Shown piece by piece: positions 29,867-41,144 of a stretch of 64,000 nt of DNA. The notes beneath the pieces were generated by a model. That model was not told the DNA's origin. It searched no databases and saw only the letters and a list, made by a program, of their open reading frames with translations. Origin of the DNA: Ambrosia x helenae (taxonomy: Eukaryota > Streptophyta > Magnoliopsida > Asterales > Asteraceae). Position 1 is the first letter of the stretch. Every line of letters starts with the position of its first letter. The stretch spans positions 9,137,618-9,201,617 of the forward strand of contig CM061231.1 in assembly GCA_030844895.1 (NCBI GenBank), written 5' to 3'. Made by a program: the position numbers and the translations under genes.

Positions 29867-32328
29867 TGTGACGCGCCACGACGTTGAACTGTATAAGAAT
29901 TGGTGATCGGGTGGGAACGTGTTAGTTATCGTGCATTACATACTTATGATCATTATGCAACTTGTCGGTATGTGAAAACGTGTTTATATATGTTAAAATA
30001 GGGTTTAACCGTGCCAAAAACCCGGATACACAGGCTATAGGCGATTAGGCCCCAGGGAGAGCCTAATCGCCAGTATAATGGCGAGTAGGAGGGTGCTGGG
30101 GGCGAATAGAGGGCTATTCGCTAGTATTACTAGCGATTAGAGCCCTAATCGCCTGCAACATCCTTGTACTCGCCTGAACTGCAAATGACGACTAAAAACG
30201 CCTATAAATACCACCCTTATGTTTCAAAACATCATTTGTGAAACCCTAAGACACCCCAAAGCCACCCCACACCTTATCCAACCTCTACAACACGTTTTTG
30301 AGCAAGAAACCACATTTCCAAGCCTTACACCTCATAATCTCACCATTTCAAGGTGTGTTCTTCATCCCAAACCTTTATAATGATGTTGTTTTGATCCCTA
30401 AAGGTCCAGACCTGATTTATAAACATTTGTGTCTTTGAAAACTCATTAAAATCAGTTTCAAAACAAACCCAAACATCTATACTTGTTATATGTGATGTAT
30501 TCATGCAAGATAGGATTTTTATCGTTTAAACATGATTGTTCTTGTGTTATTATTATGTTTCTAATCTAAATAAGTTAATATGATGATAACCTAGGAGTTT
30601 GAAGGTTCATAGATGTGTAATATTGATATTAGGCGTTTTGACCCGTTTGAGTAATTTTGGTGGATTGATGATGATATGTTGTGTTTCGTTGATTGATTGA
30701 GGTTAGGGTTTACTCTAGGATGATGCTAGCACAGTAGGACATTGTTGGACAACGTCATTATGTGATGAAATATGAATATATGCTATTTAGGGTAAGTTTT
30801 GCATGAGGATGTGATGTTTACATGATAATATTACTTTTTTGGGAAAACGCATGAATTCAGGACGGCTAGGGTGATGGTAAATTAGGGGTTTTTGCTTGAA
30901 ATAGTTGGGTTAATGTTTTGGGTTGGATATTGGGTGTTTACACATGTTTCAGATCTGATTTGGAGGGTTAAACGCGCAAAAAGGACGGAACAAATCAGTA
31001 CTAGCGAATAGGAGTTCTAATCGCCCTTATTATAGGCGATTGGCTCCCAATCGCCTGAACTATAGGCGATTAGGAGCCCCAATCGCCATTATTACTGGTG
31101 ATTACAACCCTACTCGCCATTTTGACCCTCCTAATCACTAGTTGACTTTTCCTAATCACATGTTTGCTTCCTAATCGCGTGTACAGCTGCTATATGTATA
31201 TTTTAACATCCCAAAACACGGATTGACGCCTAGGAACATGTTAGGAACCCCGTGACATGTCCAATGACTTGGTAACACGTGTTCGGACCTAGTTATACGT
31301 TAATTGACCGATATGTTAGACTAGGTGAACTCTTTATTAAGTGTTTAATTGCATATGTTGCATGATATCTTGCCTTCGGCTAACACGTGGGATGTCGGGT
31401 CACCAATGGGATGTCGGGTCTTGTCTGGTGTGGTTGGTTAAACGTTTAAACATCATTTCATATGTACACGGTTATGGTCTGGACTGTTAGGGACTAATCA
31501 ACCTACGGGTTGTTAGTCTAACACCTTATACGCTCGTCATGATAGGTCACCGGTAATTGGTGCCGTCTATTGAGCAAGTTTACTTGTCTTAGTGTGGGAA
31601 GCAGCATCAGGTGAGTTTCACGGCCCCACTTTACGTTTTACATTTTGGGGGAGACACATGCTTATACATATTTCATAAATTATCATGTTATACTAGTGTT
31701 AAATTCATTTGTGCTATACGATACGTAAAGTCCCGGGGAAACCATGAATATGCTGGATAGCATAACGGGGGAAATGTGGATACATCTATTGGGACTGACA
31801 GACCCCACCCGTCGGCTGGGAGCCGGGCGGGTGCATATTGTCTCGGTCATAAGCATAATCGTTTCGGGCAAAATCATATATCGTTGTCTGTAATGGTTTC
31901 CGGTCGTAGTAGTATTATTCATGCGTCTAACTAACGCTATCATTTCTAACATAGTGATAACATGATGGCTTCTATTACTTAAACGTTTAATATAAAACCT
32001 GTGAACTCACCGGCATTATTTGCTGACGTTTTTAGCATGTTTGTCTCAGGTCGTTGAGGTAGCAGCTTATCATAGGCGCACGGAGTCTCACGGCGTCTAG
32101 GATTCATATGCATCTTACTTAACTTTTTCAGACTTACGTACTTTTGCATTTTGGTTTGTAATAAAGTTTTACGCTTCCGCAGCGATGGATTATTTATGAA
32201 AACTTGATGGTTTGTTTATGTCATTTTTACGTATCATATAGTGTCGTTTATTGTGACCGTTGACTTAGATCCTGGTTTGTCACGCGCCTCGCGGTAAAAC
32301 CCCGCACGTGGAATTTGAGGGTGTGACA
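29867..32328 (+). mobile_element. Solo or truncated Ty3-type LTR, opposite orientation
   Basis: The stretch is homologous, in reverse orientation, to the LTRs at 3833, 19797 and 24681. Alignment is clear from 'gaattggtgatcggg' (29898) to the end 'gaatttgagggtgtgaca' (32328); the first ~120 bp of the other LTRs are missing or replaced, and no matching TSD was found, so the left edge is uncertain. It carries the motif clusters at 30025-30190 and 31000-31145 (CGATTAG, TAATCGCC, ACTCGCC) and a TATA box. No primer site or internal region is attached. Confidence 0.82.
30202..30211 (+). promoter_or_regulatory. LTR TATA box
   Basis: CTATAAATAC on the plus strand, at the position equivalent to the boxes of the related LTRs and just downstream of the CGATTAG/ACTCGCC motif cluster. 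Confidence 0.6.
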
Positions 32329-32381
32329 GTCTCAATATATATATTAAATTGAAAACCTTAAAAAAACAAGGAAGAAAAAAA

Positions 32382-33087
32382 GTTATTTCTATGCGTTGCG
32401 GTTTTGTAGAAAAAAACTTACGTAAAAAGAAGAAAACGTAAGGCCTAAAAAAGAAAAAAAAAAATTACCTAAACTTAAAAAGTAAAACATAAGGAAAATC
32501 TCCCACAAAGAGACCAACTAGTAAGGCCTAAAAAAAAGAAAAAAAAAAGATCTAAACTTAAAATGAAAAACTTAGGGAAAATCTAACACAAAGAGACAAA
32601 CTAGTTTCGAGAAAAAAAAGTCATTTCTATGCGTTGCGGTTCTGTAGAAAAAAAACTTATGTAAAAAGAAGAAAACGTAAGGCCTAAAAAAGAAAAAAAA
32701 TTACCTAAACTTAAAAAGTATAACATAAGGAAAATCTCCCACAAAGAGACCAACTAGTAAGGCCTAAAAAAAGAAAAAAAAAAGATCTAAACTTAAAATG
32801 AAAAACTTAGGGAAAATCTAACACAAAGAGACAAACTAGTTTCGAGAAAAAAAGTTATTTCTATGCGTTGCGGTTTTGTAGAAAAAAACTTACGTAAAAA
32901 GAAGAAAACGTAAGGCCTAAAAAAGAAATTTTTTTTTTACCTAAACTTAAAAAGTAAAACATAAGGAAAATCTCCCACAAAGAGATCAACTAGTAAGGCC
33001 TAAAAAAAAAAAGAAAAAAAAAAGATCTAAACTTAAAATGAAAAACTTAGGGAAAATCTAACACAAAGAGACAAACTAGTTTCGAGC
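32382..33087. repeat. Tandem repeat, three units of about 236 bp
   Basis: Units start at 32382, 32620 and 32854 with 'gttatttctatgcgttgcgg' (one base differs in the second) and end with 'acaaactagtttcgag'. Each unit contains two A-rich sub-blocks separated by 'aaggcctaaaaaa'. Units differ mainly in A-run length. A related scrap 'aaactagtttttaccgtcgc' follows at 33227, so the array may have grown from a Helitron-type end. Non-coding. Confidence 0.85.
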
Positions 33088-33730
33088 CACGACAATGCTT
33101 TGGGACTACACCACACTACCACTTGGAACAAAGCAGATTTCTTTAATATACACATTTTTAAGTAATTAAAGTAAAAGCAAGGTCAGTTGGCACAATCCTG
33201 TTGGCAACAGACATTGCATCTTATAGTAAACTAGTTTTTACCGTCGCGCATTGCGGAGGCGCGAAGCTGCACTAAGCTCTATTCGCGGTCGTTGCCCTGG
33301 AGACACGTATCTAACTCGTTAAGAATAAATATGGTTGTGAAAAAAAACCGTCATCCGTGGGCAGTGACGGATCCAGAAATGTTTCATACGGGGGGCACAA
33401 ATAGGTTAAAAAAGGCGGGTCAAATCAAGTTAGGATAAAATGGATCGGGTAAAAACCAATTCATACTTATTCGCTCAATAACAATTTTTTAACAAATCAA
33501 GTCGGGATAAAATGGGTTGGCTAAACCTTACTCATCCTTATCCGCTCAATGGCAATTGAATAAAAATCAAGTCGTAATAACTAGTGTTAACCATATAAAA
33601 TTAAAAATTAAGAAAACAAAGAACAATGAAGAAATTCTTAACACTAAAACAAATTATTTATGTACTCAATTTGATTTGTAATGATAAATATCTAATATTA
33701 AATGTTTTAAAATTTAAATCAAACTATTTT
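33088..33730. other. Spacer with Helitron-end and hAT-end scraps
   Basis: The text 'aaactagtttttaccgtcgc' at 33227 resembles a reversed Helitron 3' terminus (CTAG plus GC-rich stem). 'gcagtgacggatccag' at 33360 resembles the hAT-type end seen at 38600. Neither has a partner end. No gene. Confidence 0.35.
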
Positions 33731-33734
33731 TTTA

Positions 33735-33950
33735 AAGACTTATTAGTTCAGTGGAAATCCTTGTACAATTCTAACATAACGGTCACAAGTTCGAATCCCT
33801 ACCCACACACCGGTGTCCTCCTTTCCTAAGCTCAACCTGTCACGGGGAATTTTTGTGGTGTGCATGGATCGAACATGTGACCTACCCTCATGATGAAAAC
33901 CCCTAAGGGAAAACCCACTATACCTCAAACCAGTTGAGCTGGAGAGATCA
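33735..33950. repeat. Inverted pair of tRNA-like (SINE-type) promoter segments
   Basis: Plus strand: an A-box-like TTAGTTCAGTGG (33743-33754) and a B-box-like AAGTTCGAATCCC (33787-33799). Minus strand: A-box-like AGCTCAACTGGTTTGAGG (33941-33924) and B-box-like ATGTTCGATCC (33876-33866). The two face each other around 'accggtgtcctcc'. No tRNA cloverleaf closes properly on either strand, so they are not tRNA genes; a SINE pair or tRNA-derived repeat is likelier. Confidence 0.45.
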
Positions 33951-34029
33951 TTGGCTAAATCAAACTATTATTAATTAATCAAATTGATACCTAATTTTAT
34001 TATTAATATCATCTAATTAGATCTTTTAA

Positions 34030-34930
34030 CTCTAGGATTGTTTAGAATCTACATCTACATCTACATCTACATCTACACTATATAATAAAAGAAAACACAT
34101 GAGGGACACATGGCACTTACTCAAGAATTCTTTCATTTTATTATTTAATTTAATACAATAAATTCAAATTTAATTATAATAATTGATTTGCAAAAGCATA
34201 TTATAAATTTATTAAAAAGAATTTTATTAATTATATTAATAATCATAGTTGTAACTGAAACCATTAATAAAAGAAAACACATGATTCTTTTTACAATATT
34301 TGATCTTATATATCTACATCTACACTTCTACATCTACATCTACATCTACATCTACATCTACATCTACATCTACACTAAATAATAAAAGAAAACACATGAC
34401 GGACACATGGCACTCCCTCATGAATTCTCTTATTTTATTATTTAATTTAATACAATAAATTCAAACTACATTATATAATAAAAGAAAACACATGAGGGAC
34501 ACATGACACTCCCTCAAGAATTCTCTCATTTTATTATTTAATTTAATACAATAAATTCAAATTTAATTATAATAATTGATTTGCAAAAGCATATTATAAA
34601 ATTTATTAAAAATGAATTTTATTAATTATATTAATAATCATAGTTGTAACTGAAATCATTAATAAAAGAAAACACATGATTCTTTTTACAATTTGATCTT
34701 ATATATCTACATCTACACTTCTACATCTACATCTACACTATATAATAAAAGAAAGCACATGACGGACACATGGCACTCCCTTATGAATTCTCTCATTTTA
34801 TTATTTAATTTAATACAATTCAAATTTAATTATAATAATCTATTTGCAAAAGCATATTATAAATTTAAACAGTCAAGCTTTTTTGTGAGACTTTCATGTT
34901 GTTCAAAACAAATACATAAAATATATTTTA
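34030..34930. repeat. Composite repeat with (CTACAT)n hexamers
   Basis: Runs of the hexamer CTACAT (34051-34075, 34312-34375, 34708-34735) alternate with a block starting 'ctatataataaaagaaaaca' then 'ggacacatggcac', repeated about four times (near 34077, 34376, 34471, 34738), and with an AT-rich block that is also repeated (34141-34270 and 34540-34680). The 'tctacactatataataaaag' start resembles a Helitron 5' end. Non-coding. Confidence 0.7.
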
Positions 34931-35274
34931 TGTTTTTTTGTAAATCAATTAATATAATTATATTATAATTCAAAATTAGAAATAAATTATTAGACATAAT
35001 TTGAAAATGTTTATGAACTAGCAAAAGTAATCTTTATTTAAAATTATTTTTTTTAAGATAGCGTATTTATGTGTTATTAAATTTAAATCGTGTACCTTAA
35101 AAACGTGTTTTTAATATGTGGTCTTTCACTGTAAGTTTAAAACTATATTTCTTACAATATTCTGAACAAACAAAATAAAACAAGTCAATTCACATTAATT
35201 AAATATTTGATTTAATACAAAACTAAATATGTTTGGCTATTTTCGTATTATAATACCTTCATATATAAAATATA
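34931..35274. other. AT-rich spacer
   Basis: Nothing recognised. Confidence 0.5.
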
Positions 35275-35836
35275 TCTATTAATATATATAAAAGAATTGA
35301 ACATTGCTGACGTGGCGAGCAATGGTGACTTCAACCTCTCCATGAAACTGCCACGTGGCATCATAATTGAAAAATTTTAGTGTTTTTGAATTATTTCATT
35401 TTTTAATTAAATTGAGTTATTTTAGGAAAAAAGAATTTAACAATAAATTTAAAATTTTCTCTCTCATATTTCCTCCCATAATTTTTAAACGTTTATATCT
35501 TTTATATACAGGATTTTTTTAAAGAAAAAAAATTACACCAAATTAACGAGCGTTTTATTATCTTTCCAACGAGTATCATAGTGCTATATAAAAAACAGAG
35601 AAAAAATCGACTATTTTTTGTGGGGTTTCGTTCATACAGGAAAAAAACACACAAAGTGTTCATGTTATCACGTAAAATTAGATTTTGTGGGGAATATGAG
35701 TTATTACTGATTAGAATACTATGAATATGCAATGATTGAGAGATTTTGTGGTTAGTTAACTTGAGCCATTTGCAATAGGTTATCACGTAAAATTAGATTT
35801 TTTCAACCCCGGGATCCTCCCGGGGTAATCAGCTAG
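35275..35836 (+). mobile_element. Non-autonomous Helitron
   Basis: The 562-bp element begins TCTATTAATATATATAAAAG and ends CTAG, inserted between A (35274) and T (35837) as Helitrons do. Near the 3' end, at 35807-35825, CCCCGGGA and TCCCGGGG form a perfect 8-bp stem with a 3-base loop, followed by TAATCAG and CTAG. There are no terminal inverted repeats or target duplication. The 94-codon minus frame at 35502-35786 has no Rep or helicase motif. The block 35525-35760 is shared, in the same orientation, with 55200-55340. Confidence 0.82.
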
Positions 35837-35837
35837 T

Positions 35838-38003
35838 TTTATATATAAAAATCATTATTTGAAATCTTCATTGACTTTGTTTTTTCAAGTTACTTCAATA
35901 GAGAAATGCAATATCTAAACAGTCTTTTCATTACTAATTCGTTTCAATCTTTATTTCAATGCTATTAATTTACACATTTTTTTATAATACAGTAAAATTG
36001 AACCAATAAATGTCATTATGTTTAAGGACCTTGATGTTAGAAAAAAAAATGATTATACACTCAAGGTTAGAAATACTTTGGCTTTGGAATAAACTTGATA
36101 TCAAATTCCAAAATGAACAATACTTGATTGGGATGGTTTTAACGGATGAGGAGATACTTTTAAATTAATTTCATTTTTTATATCCTAGCGTAAACAGATT
36201 TACCTTTATGTGTCGGTGGATTATTATTTATGAAATAATAATATTTTAGACTTGAGGGACTTGATATTAATTAGATTAATATTAAGGAATATTATGATAT
36301 TTAACAAGGAGGCTTAGTGTAAGTTATTGTTTATAAAAGGAGGGTTAAGGTGTAAACCCTAATGACATCCTTTTCAACAAAACAACTCCCTTCCTCTCCA
36401 AGTTATTGGCCGTTACCCAAAGGAAAAGGGCCACCGCCCTTGTTGCCTTATTTTGGCCAAACCACCAAGGAAGCCGCCTGCCTTCCTCTTGCAAAGTGTT
36501 GCTCCTGGTTGGTTCGTGATCGGTTGTGAACTTCCTAACGAGGATTCATTGTAACCCGCGTGTTATAATTCCGGTGTAGTCGTCAAAGGTTGATTACTAA
36601 ACCCCCTATGCTTGTTTATTATTTATTTGTTTATACGCGTTTAACTGAGATCCTGATTGGGAATATTTTGTTAATCGGATTAATAAAATTATTATTATTA
36701 TTTATATATATATAAATCGCAAATATGTATATTTGTATATATATATTCGTTTTTTTAATAATAATAGAAACCGCTTCAGCTAGGTATTTGATACCATGAT
36801 TCCCAACACAAACCGGCATTCGTTTTTATGGTTTTCAATTGATGTAAGCACACCCTTGGTTATATCTCTTTCGATTGTTATACTAAGTGCAGGTATTATA
36901 TCATTAGCGTAATGAATTGAACATATACCGCAACGCACATATAATCTCACTAGTTTACATGCAAATAGACTAGTGTAAAGACTGAAATAATATACTACCA
37001 AATACCAACTGACCTTCACAGACAGATCGATTAACAACAGATGAGTTCGCCACTGATAGTAATAATATGATATATAATGAATAGACTGAAATGACTGATA
37101 AGATTCAAGTCTGAAATGATTAATGTTTGCTTGCTTTAATTTCAAATGTTATCGTCTATCAAATAAAGTCATAAAAGCGCTAGACGAAGGCAAGCAGATA
37201 ATTTCATGAAAGTCGCATGCATGTGATCGAATCTTCCGGTTCAGGCCGAAAGCTAATTAGAACCTTCGACAGCTAATTTAAGTTCATACACCTAAATTTT
37301 ACCAATATTATTTATAATCCCATAATTTTTCTATAAACAATGGTTAACCTCAGCATGACACCATGGTTCATGACAGGCAATTCAATTTTCTTTTGTTTAT
37401 TTATGCGTTAAACGTACGTTAAATACGCAACCAAAAATAACCGATAATTTTAAGAATGGTATGAACATTTATCTTTTTTTTTTTTGCTTTGTTTTAACTA
37501 TGACAATTGTGCGTTATATGGTCGTATGGTTGAACATACACCCTTTATATATACTTTATTAGACATATACACGAACTGAACGTTTAGAAACCGTTAAGAA
37601 GAATAAGAAGGACGTTCGTTTCTGTTTGTTTATATAATAAACGGGCGGACTTGAGCAAAACTTTTTTTTTATTATTTAGTTAATCGAACATACATGAAAA
37701 CACTTCTGGCGTGTTCATTTATATATATGTTCCTGAATGTTCATATACGTTTGTTCATTTATATTCATTTATGTTTGTTTAATTTTATTTATTACTCTGT
37801 TTAAGTTCATTCGTTAATATATTCATCTAAATTTGTTAGGCCCATAACAATTTATTGTACTTTAATGAAATTAAAATATTACAATATAGTCTAGTATAGA
37901 AATGTATTCGTTGAATGATAACTTTGAGTTGATTTATAACAAAGAAATTTCATAGTATAGGAATGAATTCCTTTAAAGCAAGGCATAGCCAGTGTCAGTC
38001 AAG
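35838..38003. other. Mostly unrecognised; possible old LTR at 36036-36808
   Basis: Bases 36036-36808 start TGTTAG and end CCCAACA, contain a TATA-like TTATAAAAGG near 36333 and a GC-richer transcribed-looking part (36360-36560), all like a Copia solo LTR, but no target duplication matches and no primer site adjoins. The rest is AT-rich with no gene; the 121-codon minus frame at 36780-37145 shows no motif. Confidence 0.35.
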
Positions 38004-38231
38004 AGGGTGCGATGCATACAATGCTCGGGACGAGGACCTGGGCAATGGACGTTTTGACGGTGCACTTAACATTTTGCACACTTGCATCACCGCAAGCAGT
38101 CTTTACTATTTTTGACAGGGTGCGAAGCATACGACACATGGGACCGGACGAGGGCAATGAACGCTTTGATGGTGCACTTAATTTATATGTCGCACACCTG
38201 CATCACAGCGAGTTGTCTTTACTATTTTTGA
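38004..38231. repeat. Tandem duplication, two units of about 114 bp
   Basis: Units 38004-38116 and 38117-38231 both run from 'agggtgcga.gcatac' through 'gggcaatg.acg' and 'ggtgcactta' to 'ctttactatttttgac'. They differ by scattered substitutions and a small indel. The 81-codon plus frame crosses both units and is not a convincing gene. Confidence 0.85.
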
Positions 38232-38591
38232 CCTTTTGTGGACTGGGTGCGGTTTGAGTCTGTAGTTTGTCTCGTATAACTGGTGTTGTCAACAGAAGAC
38301 TGCTCAAATTCCAGCAGTTATTATAAACTCATTTTGTTGAATACCACATTCGTTTTCATTGAATTCAGACAAGAAATAAGAATTGAAATTTAAGTTGTTC
38401 ATATGAGCAATTCTCATTAATAAATACAAGGCATGTATGCATTGTTAAAACACAAAAAGTTTCATGTTTGAAAAATCACACACAACCTCTCAACGAATTT
38501 TCTTACTTTTCTACTTTGTGTGTTTTGGTTTCAAGTATTATTTCAGGCGCTAGATTAATCCTGTCAATACAACCTGCTTAGGCTGTTGTAT
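38232..38591. other. Spacer, no gene
   Basis: Nothing recognised in this stretch. Confidence 0.5.
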
Positions 38592-38599
38592 CCTGAGAG

Positions 38600-38777
38600 T
38601 AGGGGCGGACCTAATGAAGAGGCAGGTGCCGCGTCCGTTGCAACTCAACTTTGCGCGCGTAGTGGAAAATTAGTGGAAAATTTGTTTTTTTTTTTTACGA
38701 AATTTGAAAAACGTTGCTACTATAATAAAAAAAATGAAAAACGTTAATATTGAAAAACATTTCTATATCTGCCACTG
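38600..38777. mobile_element. Short hAT-type MITE (178 bp)
   Basis: Starts TAGGGGCGGA and ends TCTGCCACTG (reverse complement CAGTGGCAGA), an imperfect 10-bp inverted repeat. The 8-bp target duplication CCTGAGAG is exact at 38592-38599 and 38778-38785. Similar single ends, 'caggggcggatttagg' at 40916 and 'gcagtgacggatccag' at 33363, suggest an old family with (C/T)AG(G/T)GGCGGA ends. Confidence 0.85.
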
Positions 38778-39059
38778 CCTGAGAGACAGACGGATTCATC
38801 TGAGTGATTCAAAACATGTGGTGAAGGAAATCTGTTGAACAGAAATCATCAGCCATCATCACTTTATTTTTGCTTGTTATTTTTTTCTATAATATGTAGT
38901 TTGTCATTTTCTTTATATAATTAATTATAACTATTTGGTAATCAAAATCAAAATTTCTTTTCCACCGTATTCAATTTTAATTCAGTTAAATTTAATTATG
39001 TTTTCATTTGTGAACGGATCTCCTACAACATATACCGGATGTAGATGTTGGCAAATCAG

Positions 39060-39355
39060 TGTGTAAGCGCTTAGATATACATGATTATGATTGTATAGGT
39101 ATTGTGTTTTTATAATACTTTGTGAAATCAAATAAATCAAGTTACATATAACATGAGGTAGGTGAAGGAGGGGCTCTACGGAAGGCGTGTTTGTGTATCG
39201 TCATATTAAATACACAATGTATTAGTCTGTAAGCGTTTGGATATACATGATCGTATTGACTATAGATATTGTGTTTTTATATCGCAAAATCAAATAAATC
39301 AAGTTACGTATAGCATGAGGTAGATGAGGAAGGGGCTTGGACTGAAGGCAAATTT
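39060..39355. repeat. Tandem duplication of about 165 bp
   Basis: Units begin 'gtaagcgcttagatatacat' (39063) and 'gtaagcgtttggatatacat' (39228) and share 'tcaaataaatcaagtta' and 'catgaggtag.tga.g'. A partial third copy ('tatacatgattgtatggata') lies at 40530, beyond the CACTA insertion. Confidence 0.7.
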
Positions 39356-39423
39356 GGGTATTACCGTTTGATGTAATTTTCGCCTTTATGGAATTGAATT
39401 AACAAAAAAAAAAAAAAAAAAAA
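39356..39423 (+). mobile_element. 5'-truncated LINE/SINE tail with poly(A)
   Basis: The text 'gatgtaattttcgcctttat' followed by 'ggaattgaattaac' and an A-run of about 20 (39403-39423) is closely matched at 52700-52760 ('gatgtaagtttcgcttttat'), also followed by an A-rich tail. This is the look of non-LTR retrotransposon 3' ends. The 5' limit is not visible. Confidence 0.55.
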
Positions 39424-39434
39424 CCCATAATATA

Positions 39435-40497
39435 CACTACTAGAAAAGTGGCTCTTTTGCTACAAATTTTTCTTACGGAAAAAAATACGTCACAAATTTT
39501 GACAAAATTGTTACTAATTTGTGACGACAAAAAACATCCTTATTTTTTGGACAAATTTGCTACACAATAGCGACCAATAATTTGAAAATTGCATAAGAAA
39601 TGCGTAGAAATTGCATCACAAATTTCCCACACCATATTTTCGTAAGAAATACGTTGAAAATTGTATAGTAATTGGTTTCCGACGAGGGTTTTTCTAACAT
39701 AAAGGTTTCGTTGCAAATGCGTAGCAAATTTTCCATTATAAGGAAGGTTCCCCCTAAAAAGAATAAAAGTCTGATCGACATAGGCACAAAAACAGCAATC
39801 ACGAACTCCTTTTTAAAAAAAAAGTTCGCGAAAGCCTGCACACCAAGAGAGACACTGGTTTTTGAAAGTGATATAAAAACGGCGGGGAAAGCGATCGCAA
39901 GAAAAAGGGCAAGTCCCCCTAATACTAAGAAAGCTCTCGTAGATAATCCGGGACGGCGCGTTCTAGCCTTTCCCGCCGGGACATCTACAATAGAGCCAGT
40001 GCGTTTGACAAGATCTCCTTCTTTAATAGCAATATCACTATAAAAGACAACAATCCCTACATCATCATTCTCAAGATTCAAGGCTATTCCTTTCACACTG
40101 CTGGCGAATTCAACCATTTCCCTAGCTTGAATCTAGTTCAACCCATAAACACGTGCAATCCCATCTCCAACCAAGACCACTCGACCAATCTCATCCACTT
40201 CAAATTTGCTACGCATTTGCAACGAAACCTTGATGTTAGAAAAACCCCGTCGGAAACTAATTACTACGCAGTGTTCAACGTATATCTTACGAAAATATGG
40301 TGTGGGAAATTTGTGATGCAATTCCTACGCATTTCTTACGCAATTTTTAAAGTATTTAGTCGCTACTGTATAGCAAATTTGTCCAAAAAATAAGGGTGTT
40401 TTTTGTCGTCACAAATTAGTAGCAATTTTGTCAAAATTTGTGACGTGTTTTTCTTCATAGGAAACTTATGTAACAAATAACCACTTTTCTAGTAGTG
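39435..40497. mobile_element. CACTA-type non-autonomous element with captured sequence
   Basis: The 1,063-bp element begins CACTACTAGAAAAGTGG and ends CCACTTTTCTAGTAGTG. The 3-bp target duplication ATA is exact (39432-39434, 40498-40500). Inverted similarity extends about 290-300 bp on each side, with blocks such as 'gcgtagcaaattt' and 'ggaaatttgtgatgcaattc'. CACTA termini plus a 3-bp TSD identify the En/Spm superfamily. About 470 bp in the centre (39740-40208) are not inverted-repeat DNA and include an atp1-like fragment. No transposase is present. Confidence 0.92.
39965..40200 (-). pseudogene. Captured fragment of mitochondrial atp1 (ATP synthase F1 alpha subunit)
   Basis: Minus-strand translation gives 'VDEIGRVVLVGDGIARVYGLN', one stop in 'N*IQAREMVEFAS', then 'VKGIALNLENDDVGIVVF' and 'IKEGDLVKRTGSIVDVPAGKA'. 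These match the N-terminal beta-barrel of the alpha subunit of F-type ATP synthase in the plant mitochondrial form (about 79 codons of a protein of about 500). The 225 bp downstream in the same frame (39740-39964) encode a hydrophobic stretch ('FLVLGGLALFLAIAF') that is not ATP synthase and is unrecognised. The fragment has a stop and no start or end of the gene, so it is not functional. Transfer to the nucleus before capture is an inference. Confidence 0.85.
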
Positions 40498-40500
40498 ATA

Positions 40501-41140
40501 AGCACAATGTATATGTGGGAAAATTAGTATATACATGATTGTATGGATACTGTGTTTTCTTTGATGTTTGGTGAAGAACGTAACATTGAGAAAATTGGTA
40601 TTCTTGAGACGTATGAATGGAGCAGTTAGATATATTCCATTAAAGTTGGGAAGCGTATGTCAAATGGGATATGGTTGACCTCGTGTTACTCCTTTATAAC
40701 AAGGAATATTTTCGGTTTCTGTTATATGTTTTAAAATTGCATTTAAATTGGAAGGACGTATGTCATGGTTGACCTCATGTTCATGTATATATATAAGTGC
40801 TAAAATATTCATTTTAGATTGATGAAAGACACAAAAGAGGTAATCACTTTTAGCTGTTGAAATAGATAAAATAAATCTTAGAAGTGTTGGTACATCCTAA
40901 GGCTATGTCCGTACCAGGGGCGGATTTAGGCTTGTTTGACGGGTTCTCGGGAACCCAATCGGTTATAAATTATAGTATTAATGTATATAAAAAAAAGGAT
41001 TAATTACATATATCCCCCTATTTTTAACTATAATTACATATATACCCAACCCAAAATTTAAATTACATATATCCCCCTACAAAACTTCATAAATTACATA
41101 TATACCCATTCTATGAAAAATGCATAGGAAAATAACTATT
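40501..41140. other. Spacer with hAT-type end and ATTACATATA repeats
   Basis: A single hAT-type end 'caggggcggatttagg' lies at 40916. At 41003-41110 'aattacatatatccccct' or 'aattacatatatacccc' occurs four times at 35-40 bp spacing; its complement, 'agggggaaatatgtaatt', is repeated at 51304-51425. No gene. Confidence 0.5.
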
Positions 41141-41144
41141 TTAC

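Noticed and set aside
32382..33087. CRISPR-like array
   Set aside because: The units are about 236 bp, contiguous and without unique spacers; this is a tandem repeat in a plant genome.
33787..33942. tRNA genes
   Set aside because: B-box-like words are present but no acceptor or anticodon stems close on either strand.
36781..36808. Possible primer site (minus-strand TGGTATCAAATACC) next to CCCAACA
   Set aside because: Only the first eight bases fit initiator tRNA-Met and no gag or pol adjoins, so I keep only a low-confidence LTR-like note.
39672..40043. 123-codon plus frame inside the CACTA element
   Set aside because: It is the antisense of the atp1-like fragment and the TIR.
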